Shown piece after piece: positions 1 to 6,895 of a stretch of DNA of 34,665 nt. The notes beneath the pieces were generated by a model that was not told the origin of the DNA, did no database searches, and saw nothing but the letters and a program-made list of their open reading frames with translations. Position numbers and translations under genes: made by a program. This DNA comes from Bacillota bacterium. GTDB taxonomy: Bacteria > Bacillota > Limnochordia > Darwinibacteriales > Darwinibacteriaceae. The stretch spans positions 1 to 34,665 of the forward strand of contig JAAYRS010000013.1 of assembly GCA_012518645.1 (NCBI GenBank), in the 5' to 3' direction. Position 1 is the stretch's first letter; each line of letters begins with the position of its first letter.

Positions 1-1613
1 CCCCGCCGGGCCGCGTTTACCGCCGCGGGCACTTCCGGCCGGGGCGGATCCATCATGCCCACCAGGCCTGTAAAAATCAAATTTTGTTCCCAATCGCTTT
101 CCCTCGGTACTCTTGGACCCAAGGGGCGGTAAGCAACTGCCAGGACCCGCAGGGCCCCCCGGGCCATATTTTCCAAAGCATTCGCGGCCCGCCAGCGCCG
201 TTCTTGATCGAAAGCGACTGGTTTGGTGCCGGCCAAAACCTTTGCACATCTTTGCATGATTACATCGGGAGCCCCTTTAACTAAGGAATAATACTCCGGA
301 CCCACCCGGATTACAACGGACATCCTTTTCCGCTCCGGATCGAACGGAAGTGCATGCACTTCCTTATATTCCTTTTTAAGATCAACCTGGCTTAGGCCGC
401 TTTCTAAAGCTAGACGAAGAAGGGCCACCTCCGTGGGATCCCCAAAAAGATCCGTTCCTTGATAGGCCTCTGCTTTTGTGCATAAAGCTCCGGCAGCCAC
501 AGTATAAAAGATGGCGTCGTTTCGAGAGCGGCCCAATTGTATTTTTTCCTCGCCGGGGAAAAGAAGCCGATCGGGGGGTATCCAAAGCCTTTCCACCCGC
601 ATTTGGTTTTGGGTCAAAGTCCCGGTCTTATCAGCGCAAATTACGGTGGCGCAGCCCAAGCTTTCTACCGCGGGCAACTGCCGGATAATGGCATTACGCT
701 TACTCATCCGCTGAACACCAACAGAAAGGGCAATAGTAACGACTGCCGGCAGGCCTTCGGGGATAGCGGCAACGGCTAAGGTAACCCCAACCATAAACAT
801 TTTATACACGGGAAATCCCTGTTTAACCCCTGCCAAAAAAACAAGGCCCACAATAGCTAGGCAGGCTAGTACCAAGACTTTGCCCAACTGAGCCAAGCGC
901 TTCTGAAGAGGTGTTTCCGCGGGACGCTTTTCTTGCAGCAAGTGGGCAATTTCCCCAATTTCCGTGTCCATCCCTGTGGCAGCCACTAAAGCCTTAGCAT
1001 AACCCCTGGTTACTAAAGTGCTTTTAAAAACAATGTTTTTTAAATCTCCCAAAGATGTATGCGCTGCGCCTTGCCAGTTTTCGTCTTTAGCCGCGGGCAG
1101 GGACTCGCCTGTTAAATTGGATTCATCAACGCTCAGGGAGTGGCTTTCCAATAAAAGGGCATCAGCAGGTACCCGGTCCCCCGCCTCCAAATAGACGATA
1201 TCGCCGGGAACCAATTCTTCGGAAGCCAAAAGAGTTTTATGGCCCTCCCGCAGGACTTTAGTGTGGGGGCTGGTTAGTTTGCGCAGGGCTTCCAAAGAGC
1301 GTTCCGCCCGATATTCTTGAGCAAACCCGAGAACGGAATTGAGAAAGACAATGGCCAATATTGTAGCTGCATCCAATGTTTCCCCTAAAAACAAAGAAAC
1401 AACTGTTGTGCCCAATAAGACTAGGACTAAAAAATCCTGAAACTGGCTGATAAAAATAATCCAGGGAGAAACAGAAGGAGCTGTAATTAGGATGTTGGCA
1501 CCAAGCTTCGCCAGCCTCCGCCCCGCTTCTTCCTGGGAAAGCCCAGCTTTAGGATTTGTCCGTAACTCTTTAAGCAGGCGCTGCCTTGAAGTAAAATGCC
1601 ATTTTTTTGCCAA
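1..1613 (-). CDS. P-type Ca2+-transporting ATPase (type IIA), C-terminus cut by window edge
   Basis: Cation pump of the plasma membrane that couples ATP hydrolysis to Ca2+ (possibly Mn2+) export. The ORF track misses it because its stop lies outside the window. I translated the reverse strand and found one open frame of 537 residues. Visible motifs are the TGES actuator loop (about residue 168), PEGLP in M4 (about 285), the phosphorylated aspartate in DKTGT (D328), KGAPD of the nucleotide-binding domain (about 446) and the hinge DPPRPEV near the edge. The N-terminus matches cation-ATPase N-domains (LLKELRTNPKAGLSQEEAGR). PEGLP and overall order fit SERCA/YloB-like pumps rather than Na/K or heavy-metal pumps. 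The start is TTG at 1613, preceded by GAAGTGAG; no ATG fits the family N-terminus. No frameshift was seen at the positions I checked. The M5-M10 region is missing only because of the edge. Confidence 0.9.
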   Translation of the reverse strand, partial: MAKKWHFTSRQRLLKELRTNPKAGLSQEEAGRRLAKLGANILITAPSVSPWIIFISQFQDFLVLVLLGTTVVSLFLGETLDAATILAIVFLNSVLGFAQEYRAERSLEALRKLTSPHTKVLREGHKTLLASEELVPGDIVYLEAGDRVPADALLLESHSLSVDESNLTGESLPAAKDENWQGAAHTSLGDLKNIVFKSTLVTRGYAKALVAATGMDTEIGEIAHLLQEKRPAETPLQKRLAQLGKVLVLACLAIVGLVFLAGVKQGFPVYKMFMVGVTLAVAAIPEGLPAVVTIALSVGVQRMSKRNAIIRQLPAVESLGCATVICADKTGTLTQNQMRVERLWIPPDRLLFPGEEKIQLGRSRNDAIFYTVAAGALCTKAEAYQGTDLFGDPTEVALLRLALESGLSQVDLKKEYKEVHALPFDPERKRMSVVIRVGPEYYSLVKGAPDVIMQRCAKVLAGTKPVAFDQERRWRAANALENMARGALRVLAVAYRPLGPRVPRESDWEQNLIFTGLVGMMDPPRPEVPAAVNAARR

Positions 1614-1640
1614 ACCCAGCTCACTTCTTTCCGAAATATT

Positions 1641-1670
1641 AAAAAACGTGTTGGTTTTAACAACACGTTT
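1641..1670 (-). terminator. Intrinsic terminator after the TPR gene
   Basis: On the minus strand a perfect 10-bp stem (AAACGTGTTG / CAACACGTTT) with a 7-nt loop runs into six T residues. It lies about 50 nt after the TPR stop codon and about 30 nt before the ATPase start. A weak promoter-like pair (TTGTTA, 17 nt, AATATT) overlaps the hairpin and could restart transcription for the ATPase. Confidence 0.75.
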
Positions 1671-1720
1671 CTACTAAAATCTATTCCCGAAAAACACAAA
1701 ATATTACGGCGCTTTCTTCC

Positions 1721-2449
1721 TTAAGGTGCTGTCAGCTCCTGGTAGCGTTTTAAGGCGTGGCGGGCTTGCTCTTCTCTTCCTTCCCCTTCGTAGCTAAGGC
1801 TTAAGTAATAATGGACTGCCGCCTGCCGCGGCGCTTGCAGCTGAGCTAATTCCAAAACCTCAATTGCCTTTTGGTACTCTTCCAAGTGCAGCAGCGTTCT
1901 GCCCAAAGCTAAACGGGCATCAAAAAAATTCTCAGAATTTTCCAAGGCCAGCTGGAAGTGATGCTTAGCCTGGAGTAAGTCGTCTTGCTCCAGAGCAATC
2001 CGGCCTAAGCCAAAGTGGGATTGGGAATAGCCCTCCTCCTGCCATCTAAGAGCTTTCTCGTAAAATTCGCGGGCTTCTTCGTTACGGCCCATTTCGAAAT
2101 ATAAATCGCCGATTAAAGAGTTAATCCAGCTTTCTTCGGGATGCAGGTGGGCAAAACTTAAGTAATAGCCTAAAGCAGTGCCCGGCCTATTGAGATACTG
2201 GTAAATTAAACCAATCATTAGATTAGCTTCTCCGGCCTGTTTGCCCTGGCGCAGGGCTTTTCCAAACTCCTCTAAAGAGGTTGCAATGGGGTTTAGACTG
2301 GGAAAGCTCTCTTCGATGCGGACTGTATGATAAAAAAGGGCTTGAAAACCGTTGTTCAAAGACTCGGAATTATCATTAGCATGGGCCCAAATCCCAGCAG
2401 TAATAAGGATAATTAAAACTAGTAATGTAAACCTCTTGATTTTATGCAC
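1721..2449 (-). CDS. Exported TPR-repeat protein
   Basis: A 242-residue protein with an N-terminal signal sequence (basic MHKIKR, then a hydrophobic stretch, probable cleavage after AHA) followed by TPR units. Typical TPR helices are visible, for example the segments around WINSLIGDLYFEMGRNEEA, YSQSHFGLGRIALEQDD and AAVHYYLSLSYEGEGREEQA. It is therefore probably an extracytoplasmic scaffold for protein-protein contact; the partner is unknown. The start is GTG at 2449, with AAGGTGGT upstream at good spacing. It is divergent from rqcH, and its own terminator follows. No enzymatic motif was seen. Confidence 0.75.
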   Translation of the reverse strand: MHKIKRFTLLVLIILITAGIWAHANDNSESLNNGFQALFYHTVRIEESFPSLNPIATSLEEFGKALRQGKQAGEANLMIGLIYQYLNRPGTALGYYLSFAHLHPEESWINSLIGDLYFEMGRNEEAREFYEKALRWQEEGYSQSHFGLGRIALEQDDLLQAKHHFQLALENSENFFDARLALGRTLLHLEEYQKAIEVLELAQLQAPRQAAVHYYLSLSYEGEGREEQARHALKRYQELTAP

Positions 2450-2492
2450 AACAACACCACCTTAGCACTCTATCCCGTTTATTCTCCATTTC

Positions 2493-2514
2493 CGGGCAAT
2501 AACCTCCTTGCCCG
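2493..2514. repeat. Inverted repeat between divergent TPR gene and rqcH
   Basis: CGGGCAA and TTGCCCG are exact reverse complements separated by 8 nt, ending two bases before the rqcH -35 box. It could be an operator or a small hairpin. The 8-nt spacer also contains the complement of an AGGAGG-like sequence. Function unproven. Confidence 0.35.
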
Positions 2515-2515
2515 A

Positions 2516-2544
2516 TTGAGCCCGCGCTCCTCTAATGATATAAT
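2516..2544 (+). promoter_or_regulatory. sigmaA promoter of rqcH
   Basis: TTGAGC, a 17-nt spacer, then a perfect TATAAT. Transcription would start near 2551, downstream of the ATG at 2444 given by the ORF track. This supports the internal ATG at 2567 as the real start. Confidence 0.75.
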
Positions 2545-2566
2545 AGCATGGATTGGGAGTGATGGA

Positions 2567-4285
2567 ATGCCCTTAGACGGACTTACTTTGAAAACCTTGA
2601 CGGCTGAATTGGATTCTCTCTTACGAAATGGACGGGTTGTGAAAATCTTCCAACCTCAAAAAAACACAATTACTCTGCACTTACGCTCTTTTAAAAAAAC
2701 AGAAATCCTTCTTATTTCCGTTGATCCTAATTATCCTAGGATTCACACCGTAACCGAACAACCCCAAAATCCCCTCCAGCCGCCTTCTTTTTGCATGCTG
2801 CTCCGCAAGCACCTGGAACCCAGCCGTTTATTATCCATAGAACAAAAAGGGTGGGACCGCATTGTGCACCTCAATTTTGAGGTCTTAGATCAAAGAGGCC
2901 AACCTTCCCAAAAGATTTTGATTTTAGAGATCATGGGGCGCCACAGCAACCTTTTTTTTGTTGACCAACAAAAGACTATCCTCGATGCCCTCAAGCGCTA
3001 TCCTGAGAAGGATATTCTTCCGGGGGGAAAATACCAAGAGCCATGCGGCCAAGGTAAGAGAGATCCCAGCGAGATCAGGGAAGAAGAATTTATAAACGAA
3101 ATCAGGCTTTTACCTGCCTCGGCCCCGCTTTGGAAATGGATCCAAAACTCTTTCCAGGGTTTCAGCAAAACCGGCGCTGTAGAGGTTCTGGAAAGAGCTA
3201 ATTTCTCCCCCCGGCTTAAAAGAGGTGAGACAAATAAAGAAGATTGGCCTCGGATCTACTTTGCCTTTCTCCATCTTCTGCAGGAGATTTCCGAAGGCGG
3301 TACACCTTTCTGGCATAAAAATAACGGTGAAGATTTTACAGGCTATTCTTTAAGCAAGGGAAAAAATTCCGTTTTATTCCCCAGCGTCAATGCTCTTATC
3401 GCCCGGTTTTTAACTGCCCGGGAAAATAGGCTTAGAAAAGAAATCTTGGCTAATTCTTTGCGCCGGCCCCTCCGCCGGCAATTAAAAAAAGCCTTAAGAA
3501 AAGAAAAACTGCACAAAGATAACCTAAAAAGAGCTGAACAGGCAGACGAATTGCGCCTGCAGGGCGAATTGTTAACTGCCAACTTTCATTTGCTGAAGAA
3601 AGGCCTTTCTTCGATAGAGCTTACAGATTATACTCGGGAATGCCTGCCTCGGATTAAAATAGAGCTTGACCCCCTGCTTTCTCCCAGCGCTAATGTACAA
3701 AAGAAATTTAAAGATTACCATAAAGCTAAAAACAGCCGCAAATTTACGCTAAAAGAACTAAGAAAGGCGCGGCGGGAACGGACTTACCTGGAGGAAGTCC
3801 TGCACCAAATTGAAGAGGCTGATCAAGACCGGATTTTGCTGGAAATAGCCCAAGAGATACAACGCCAAGGTTACCTGCCGCCCAAGTGCAAACCAAGCCC
3901 CAAACCGCGGGGTTCTCCCCGTCCGGACAGCTATATCTCCAGCGACGGAATCCCCATTTTGGTTGGCCGCAACAACCGCCAAAACGACTATTTAACCTTT
4001 AGGCTAAGCAGGCCTAACCATCTTTGGCTGCATGCCCGTAAAATCCCGGGAAGCCATGTTGTTATTGCGGAAGAAGGCGCCATCCCGGAAAGTACAATTG
4101 CGGAAGCTGCACTGCTAGCAGCTTACTTTTCCCAAAGCAAGAATTCTCCTAAGGTTTCCGTAGATTACACTTTACGAAAACATGTCCGTAAACCCAAGGG
4201 CGCTAAGCCCGGCTTTGTGCTCTATGAACGTTTTCAAACCATTGTTGTTGATCCCGCCAATACTAATTTGCCTCCAAAAAAATAA
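2567..4285 (+). CDS. rqcH: Ribosome quality control protein RqcH (NFACT family, Rqc2 homologue)
   Basis: Binds obstructed 50S subunits carrying peptidyl-tRNA and directs addition of C-terminal alanine tails that mark the stalled chain for proteolysis (family knowledge). Older names are FbpA and YloA. The protein has 572 residues from ATG 2567: an NFACT-N domain (MPLDGLTLKT to about 200), a HhH/coiled-coil middle (charged helices about 290-420), and a C-terminal NFACT-R domain (GIPILVGRNN through LHARKIPGSHVV to VDYTLRKHVRKPKGAKPG). From this start the conserved Asp-Arg pair in GWDR falls at D97/R98, the same numbers as in Bacillus subtilis RqcH, and GGAGTG lies 6 nt upstream. The longer ORF from 2444 would start upstream of the predicted transcription start. 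Monocistronic, divergent from the TPR gene. Confidence 0.93.
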   Translation: MPLDGLTLKTLTAELDSLLRNGRVVKIFQPQKNTITLHLRSFKKTEILLISVDPNYPRIHTVTEQPQNPLQPPSFCMLLRKHLEPSRLLSIEQKGWDRIVHLNFEVLDQRGQPSQKILILEIMGRHSNLFFVDQQKTILDALKRYPEKDILPGGKYQEPCGQGKRDPSEIREEEFINEIRLLPASAPLWKWIQNSFQGFSKTGAVEVLERANFSPRLKRGETNKEDWPRIYFAFLHLLQEISEGGTPFWHKNNGEDFTGYSLSKGKNSVLFPSVNALIARFLTARENRLRKEILANSLRRPLRRQLKKALRKEKLHKDNLKRAEQADELRLQGELLTANFHLLKKGLSSIELTDYTRECLPRIKIELDPLLSPSANVQKKFKDYHKAKNSRKFTLKELRKARRERTYLEEVLHQIEEADQDRILLEIAQEIQRQGYLPPKCKPSPKPRGSPRPDSYISSDGIPILVGRNNRQNDYLTFRLSRPNHLWLHARKIPGSHVVIAEEGAIPESTIAEAALLAAYFSQSKNSPKVSVDYTLRKHVRKPKGAKPGFVLYERFQTIVVDPANTNLPPKK

Positions 4286-4512
4286 AAGCACCGCACGGTG
4301 CAGCAAATCCGTGACAAGAAGCAGGCGAGTTCACTTTAAAGTCTTCTGCGCCTGCCCCTTGTCCTCCGGCCAGAAAATAAAGATGAGCGATTCTAGACTC
4401 AGTCTTTATTGCCTTATCAATATAGTTTCTTCTTTAGAAAAGAAAGTCCTTCTTTTTTCCTTACTTTCATCGCATTTCCCTGCTTAATCAATAAATTAAA
4501 TCGTACTCTTTA
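4286..4512. other. rqcH 3' region with two hairpins, no gene seen
   Basis: Directly after the rqcH stop lies GCACCG-CA-CGGTGC (4288-4301). It is followed by a larger stem at 4313-4363: GACAAG, 2-nt internal loop, GCAGGCG, a 21-nt loop holding ACTTTAAAGT, then CGCCTGC and CTTGTC. No T-run follows either hairpin, so they may mark the mRNA 3' end rather than act as classical terminators. The rest to 4512 is AT-rich, with no convincing ORF. Confidence 0.45.
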
Positions 4513-4541
4513 GAATAAGAAAGAACACCCCGGTCATAATA
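4513..4541 (+). promoter_or_regulatory. Forespore-type (sigmaG/sigmaF) promoter of the RsfA-like gene
   Basis: GAATA, 17 nt, CATAATA matches the Bacillus sigmaG consensus (GHATR, N17-18, CATAMTA) at every position. The overlapping GGTCATAATA also fits the sigmaF -10 pattern GGNNANAHTR, although the -35 is less ideal for sigmaF. It sits about 60 nt before the RsfA-like start, where forespore expression is expected. Confidence 0.6.
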
Positions 4542-4600
4542 ATATAAAGATGGGACCCGGCAGAAGGGGGCCCATTAGATCTATGCCGAGGGGGATTATT

Positions 4601-5269
4601 ATGTCCAAAGATAAGTCAACAGCAACTGCTGCACGGGGTACGGTTAGGAATTGGACCGAAGAAGAGAAGGATATTGTTTGGGAGCAAGCTTGCTTAGCTA
4701 AAGAAAAGAACCTCCCTTTGACGGAGGCATTCCGCAGGGTGGCCGGCCTGCTGCCCCACCGTTCCGAAGCTGCGGTTGGAATGCTTTATTACAATGTCCT
4801 GCGGAAAGAACGGGAAGAGCCAAAAAAGAAAGATAGCAAACCGGTTTTCAGCAAAACCAAGGTTGATAATCAACTGATCGCCGCTTTTGAAGGCTTGCCG
4901 GAATACATTCAAGACTTAAACACCAAGATCCGCCGTTTAGAGGAACAGTTACTAAAACCGGATCCCCAGGCCGTTGTTTATGCCCTAACTCAAATACTGG
5001 GCAGCCATGCCCAAGAGAACGAGCTTAATCAAAAACTAAAGGAATTAGAAGCGGAAAATAAAGCCCTGCAGGCGGCCAACGAAAGCCTGCAAACGGATCT
5101 AAATACTTTAAAGCAGGCCTATAACGACGCCTTGGGAATTTATGATATGTTTACAAACATGGCCAGCATCTCCCAAATCATGAGTTTAGGAGATTTCAAA
5201 CAGCAAATGAAAACAACCCTGGATAAATGGGGCAATGTGCTTAAGATTACCTTGGACCGCAGCGTTTAA
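4601..5269 (+). CDS. RsfA-like prespore transcription regulator (Myb/SANT domain)
   Basis: A 222-residue probable DNA-binding protein. Residues of about 14-65 form a Myb/SANT-like helix-turn-helix (RNWTEEEKDIVWEQA, then AFRRVAGLLPHRSEAAVGMLYY), followed by a basic linker and a long coiled coil (about residues 110-185, for example NELNQKLKELEAENKALQ). This matches the layout of the RsfA family, which adjusts sigmaF- and sigmaG-dependent gene expression in the Bacillus forespore. The start is ATG 4601, with GAGGGGG 7-8 nt upstream. The ORF track start at 4550 is unlikely because it begins essentially at the predicted transcription start. Monocistronic behind a forespore-type promoter. Assignment rests on domain pattern and promoter, not on a strong full-length match. 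Confidence 0.7.
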   Translation: MSKDKSTATAARGTVRNWTEEEKDIVWEQACLAKEKNLPLTEAFRRVAGLLPHRSEAAVGMLYYNVLRKEREEPKKKDSKPVFSKTKVDNQLIAAFEGLPEYIQDLNTKIRRLEEQLLKPDPQAVVYALTQILGSHAQENELNQKLKELEAENKALQAANESLQTDLNTLKQAYNDALGIYDMFTNMASISQIMSLGDFKQQMKTTLDKWGNVLKITLDRSV

Positions 5270-5301
5270 AAAACCGGCTTGACCTTTAAGGCCAAGCCGG
5301 T
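5268..5301. terminator. Shared terminator between convergent RsfA-like gene and purine permease
   Basis: ACCGGCTTG and CAAGCCGGT form a strong stem with an inner CCTT/AAGG extension. The minus-strand side is followed by TTTTTT, so it is an intrinsic terminator for the permease transcript. On the plus strand only a weak T-tract follows. It starts at the stop codon of the RsfA-like gene. Confidence 0.8.
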
Positions 5302-5315
5302 CCTAAATTTGAAGG

Positions 5316-6656
5316 CTATCCTAAATAAATAAAGCGGAGAACAAACAAAACTGCTAAAATATAGGTAATGGCGTGCACTTCTTTGGCTTTTCCGTTGAGT
5401 ACTTTTACAACGGGATACACAATAAACCCGAGGGCAATACCTGTAGCTATACTATAGGTGAAAGGCATTGCTATCATTGCGATAAAAGCGGGAAGAGCCT
5501 CATCCATTTCGGACCAGGAAATATCTAAGACCGCCCTAATCATCATAGCCCCTACTACAATTAAAGCCGGTGCCGTTGCCGCGGAAGGGACAATGGCAAT
5601 AATTGGCAGAAAAAACATGGACAAGAGGAAACAACCGGCAGTAATTAAGTTCGCAAAGCCGGTCCGCCCGCCAACTGCTACACCGGAAGCAGATTCAACA
5701 TAAGTTGTCACTGTAGAGGTTCCAAAAATTGCGCCGGCCACAGTACCGAAAGCGTCTGCCAAGAGGGCTTTATTTGCCCGGGGCAGTCTGCCTTCTTTAT
5801 CCAGAAAACCCGCCTGCTGCGAAACACCGATTAAAGTGCCGATAGTATCAAAGAGGTCAACAAACAAGAAGGCAAAGATGACTTCTAAAATGCCGATCCC
5901 CAAAGCCCCGCCAATATCAAGTTTACCGAAAATAGGGGCCCAGGTTGAGAAACTGGGCATTTTTAGAAAACCGTCAGGCATAGCCGTCACCCCCAAGGGT
6001 ATACCTAAGATTGTAGTAATCAAAATTCCCCAGAGGATTGCCCCGTTCACCCTGCGGGCCAGCAAAATCCCTGTTATCAAAATCCCAACAGCGGCTAGAA
6101 ACACTGCGGGTTCTCCGAGATTGCCAATGCCGATTATCGTCGCCGGATCGCTTTGCACCAAGCCGCCGTTTTGCAGCCCAATAAAGGCGATAAAAAGTCC
6201 GATCCCGGCTCCAATTGCACTTTTTAAGGTGGCGGGGACTGCATCGATAATCATTTCCCGAATACCGGATAGGGATAAAAGCACAAAAACTATACCGGAA
6301 ATAAATACTGCACCTAAAGCTGTCTGCCAAGAGTAGCCTAAACCAAACACCACAGAATAAGCGAAATAAGCATTTAGTCCCATCCCCGGGGCTAAAGCAA
6401 AGGGGTAGTTGGCCAAAAATGCCATCAATAAAGTAGCTAAGATAGCCGAAGAGGCAGTTGCCATCATAACTGCATCAAAAGGCATCCCCGTCTCTGATAG
6501 AATACTGGGATTGACAAATAAGATGTAAGCCATGGTCATAAAAGTGGTGATCCCTGCAATAATTTCGGTTCGAACAGTAGTTTGGTTTTCTTTTAAACGA
6601 AACCTTCTTTCTATCCAACTCTGTTCAGCAGCGGGGGTTCTGCTAGATGTTAACAT
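5316..6656 (-). CDS. NCS2/AzgA-type guanine-hypoxanthine permease
   Basis: A polytopic membrane symporter for purine bases (guanine/hypoxanthine or adenine), related to PbuG/PbuO. The protein is about 446 residues, hydrophobic throughout, with the AzgA-type N-terminal segment (RTEIIAGITTFMTMAYIL), the conserved FALAPGMGLNAYFAY and the later DLFDTIGTLIGV and STVTTYVESASGVA motifs of nucleobase transporters. The ORF track starts at 6704. I prefer ATG 6656 (MLTSS), with AAGGAGG 12 nt upstream and AGAGGG nearer. ATG 6668 is possible but abuts the AAGGAGG. A PurBox-like site lies about 95 nt upstream. I looked for a purine riboswitch aptamer in the upstream 200 nt and did not see one. Confidence 0.88.
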   Translation of the reverse strand: MLTSSRTPAAEQSWIERRFRLKENQTTVRTEIIAGITTFMTMAYILFVNPSILSETGMPFDAVMMATASSAILATLLMAFLANYPFALAPGMGLNAYFAYSVVFGLGYSWQTALGAVFISGIVFVLLSLSGIREMIIDAVPATLKSAIGAGIGLFIAFIGLQNGGLVQSDPATIIGIGNLGEPAVFLAAVGILITGILLARRVNGAILWGILITTILGIPLGVTAMPDGFLKMPSFSTWAPIFGKLDIGGALGIGILEVIFAFLFVDLFDTIGTLIGVSQQAGFLDKEGRLPRANKALLADAFGTVAGAIFGTSTVTTYVESASGVAVGGRTGFANLITAGCFLLSMFFLPIIAIVPSAATAPALIVVGAMMIRAVLDISWSEMDEALPAFIAMIAMPFTYSIATGIALGFIVYPVVKVLNGKAKEVHAITYILAVLFVLRFIYLG

Positions 6657-6748
6657 TCCCTCTTTCATCCTCCTTAAAAGCAATTGGTTTTTCGATTCTA
6701 ACAATTACCTTTCGCTATAGGCCGACAGTTTCCTGCTTAAAACCATAA

Positions 6749-6761
6749 AATGTTCGGTGTT
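6749..6761 (-). promoter_or_regulatory. PurBox-like PurR operator upstream of the purine permease
   Basis: AATGTTCGGTGTT on the plus strand matches 12 of 13 positions of the reverse complement of the B. subtilis PurBox (AWWWCCGAACWWT). It lies in the short gap upstream of a purine permease, a natural PurR target. The usual second inverted box 16-17 nt away is not obvious. Confidence 0.4.
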
Positions 6762-6895
6762 TCCCCCAAAAATATTAAAATGTTATTTAGACCGCTGTTT
6801 TCTTCGTCCCCTGACAAGGTTTCCCCAAACGGAATCGATTAGAACATGGGCTCGAACCGAAATTACTGATCTTTACCCCCCTTGGTCCGCTAAAG

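Noticed and set aside
2444-2566. N-terminal extension of RqcH in the ORF track
   Set aside because: It contains the promoter of the gene; homology and D97/R98 numbering start at 2567.
5836-6336. 166-residue plus-strand ORF opposite the purine permease
   Set aside because: Low-complexity Pro/Ile/Lys-rich antisense frame of a membrane protein gene.
6848-6858. GGTTCGAGCCC on the minus strand, resembling a tRNA T-arm
   Set aside because: The flanks do not form the 5-bp T-stem and no anticodon or D arm or acceptor pairing is found nearby.
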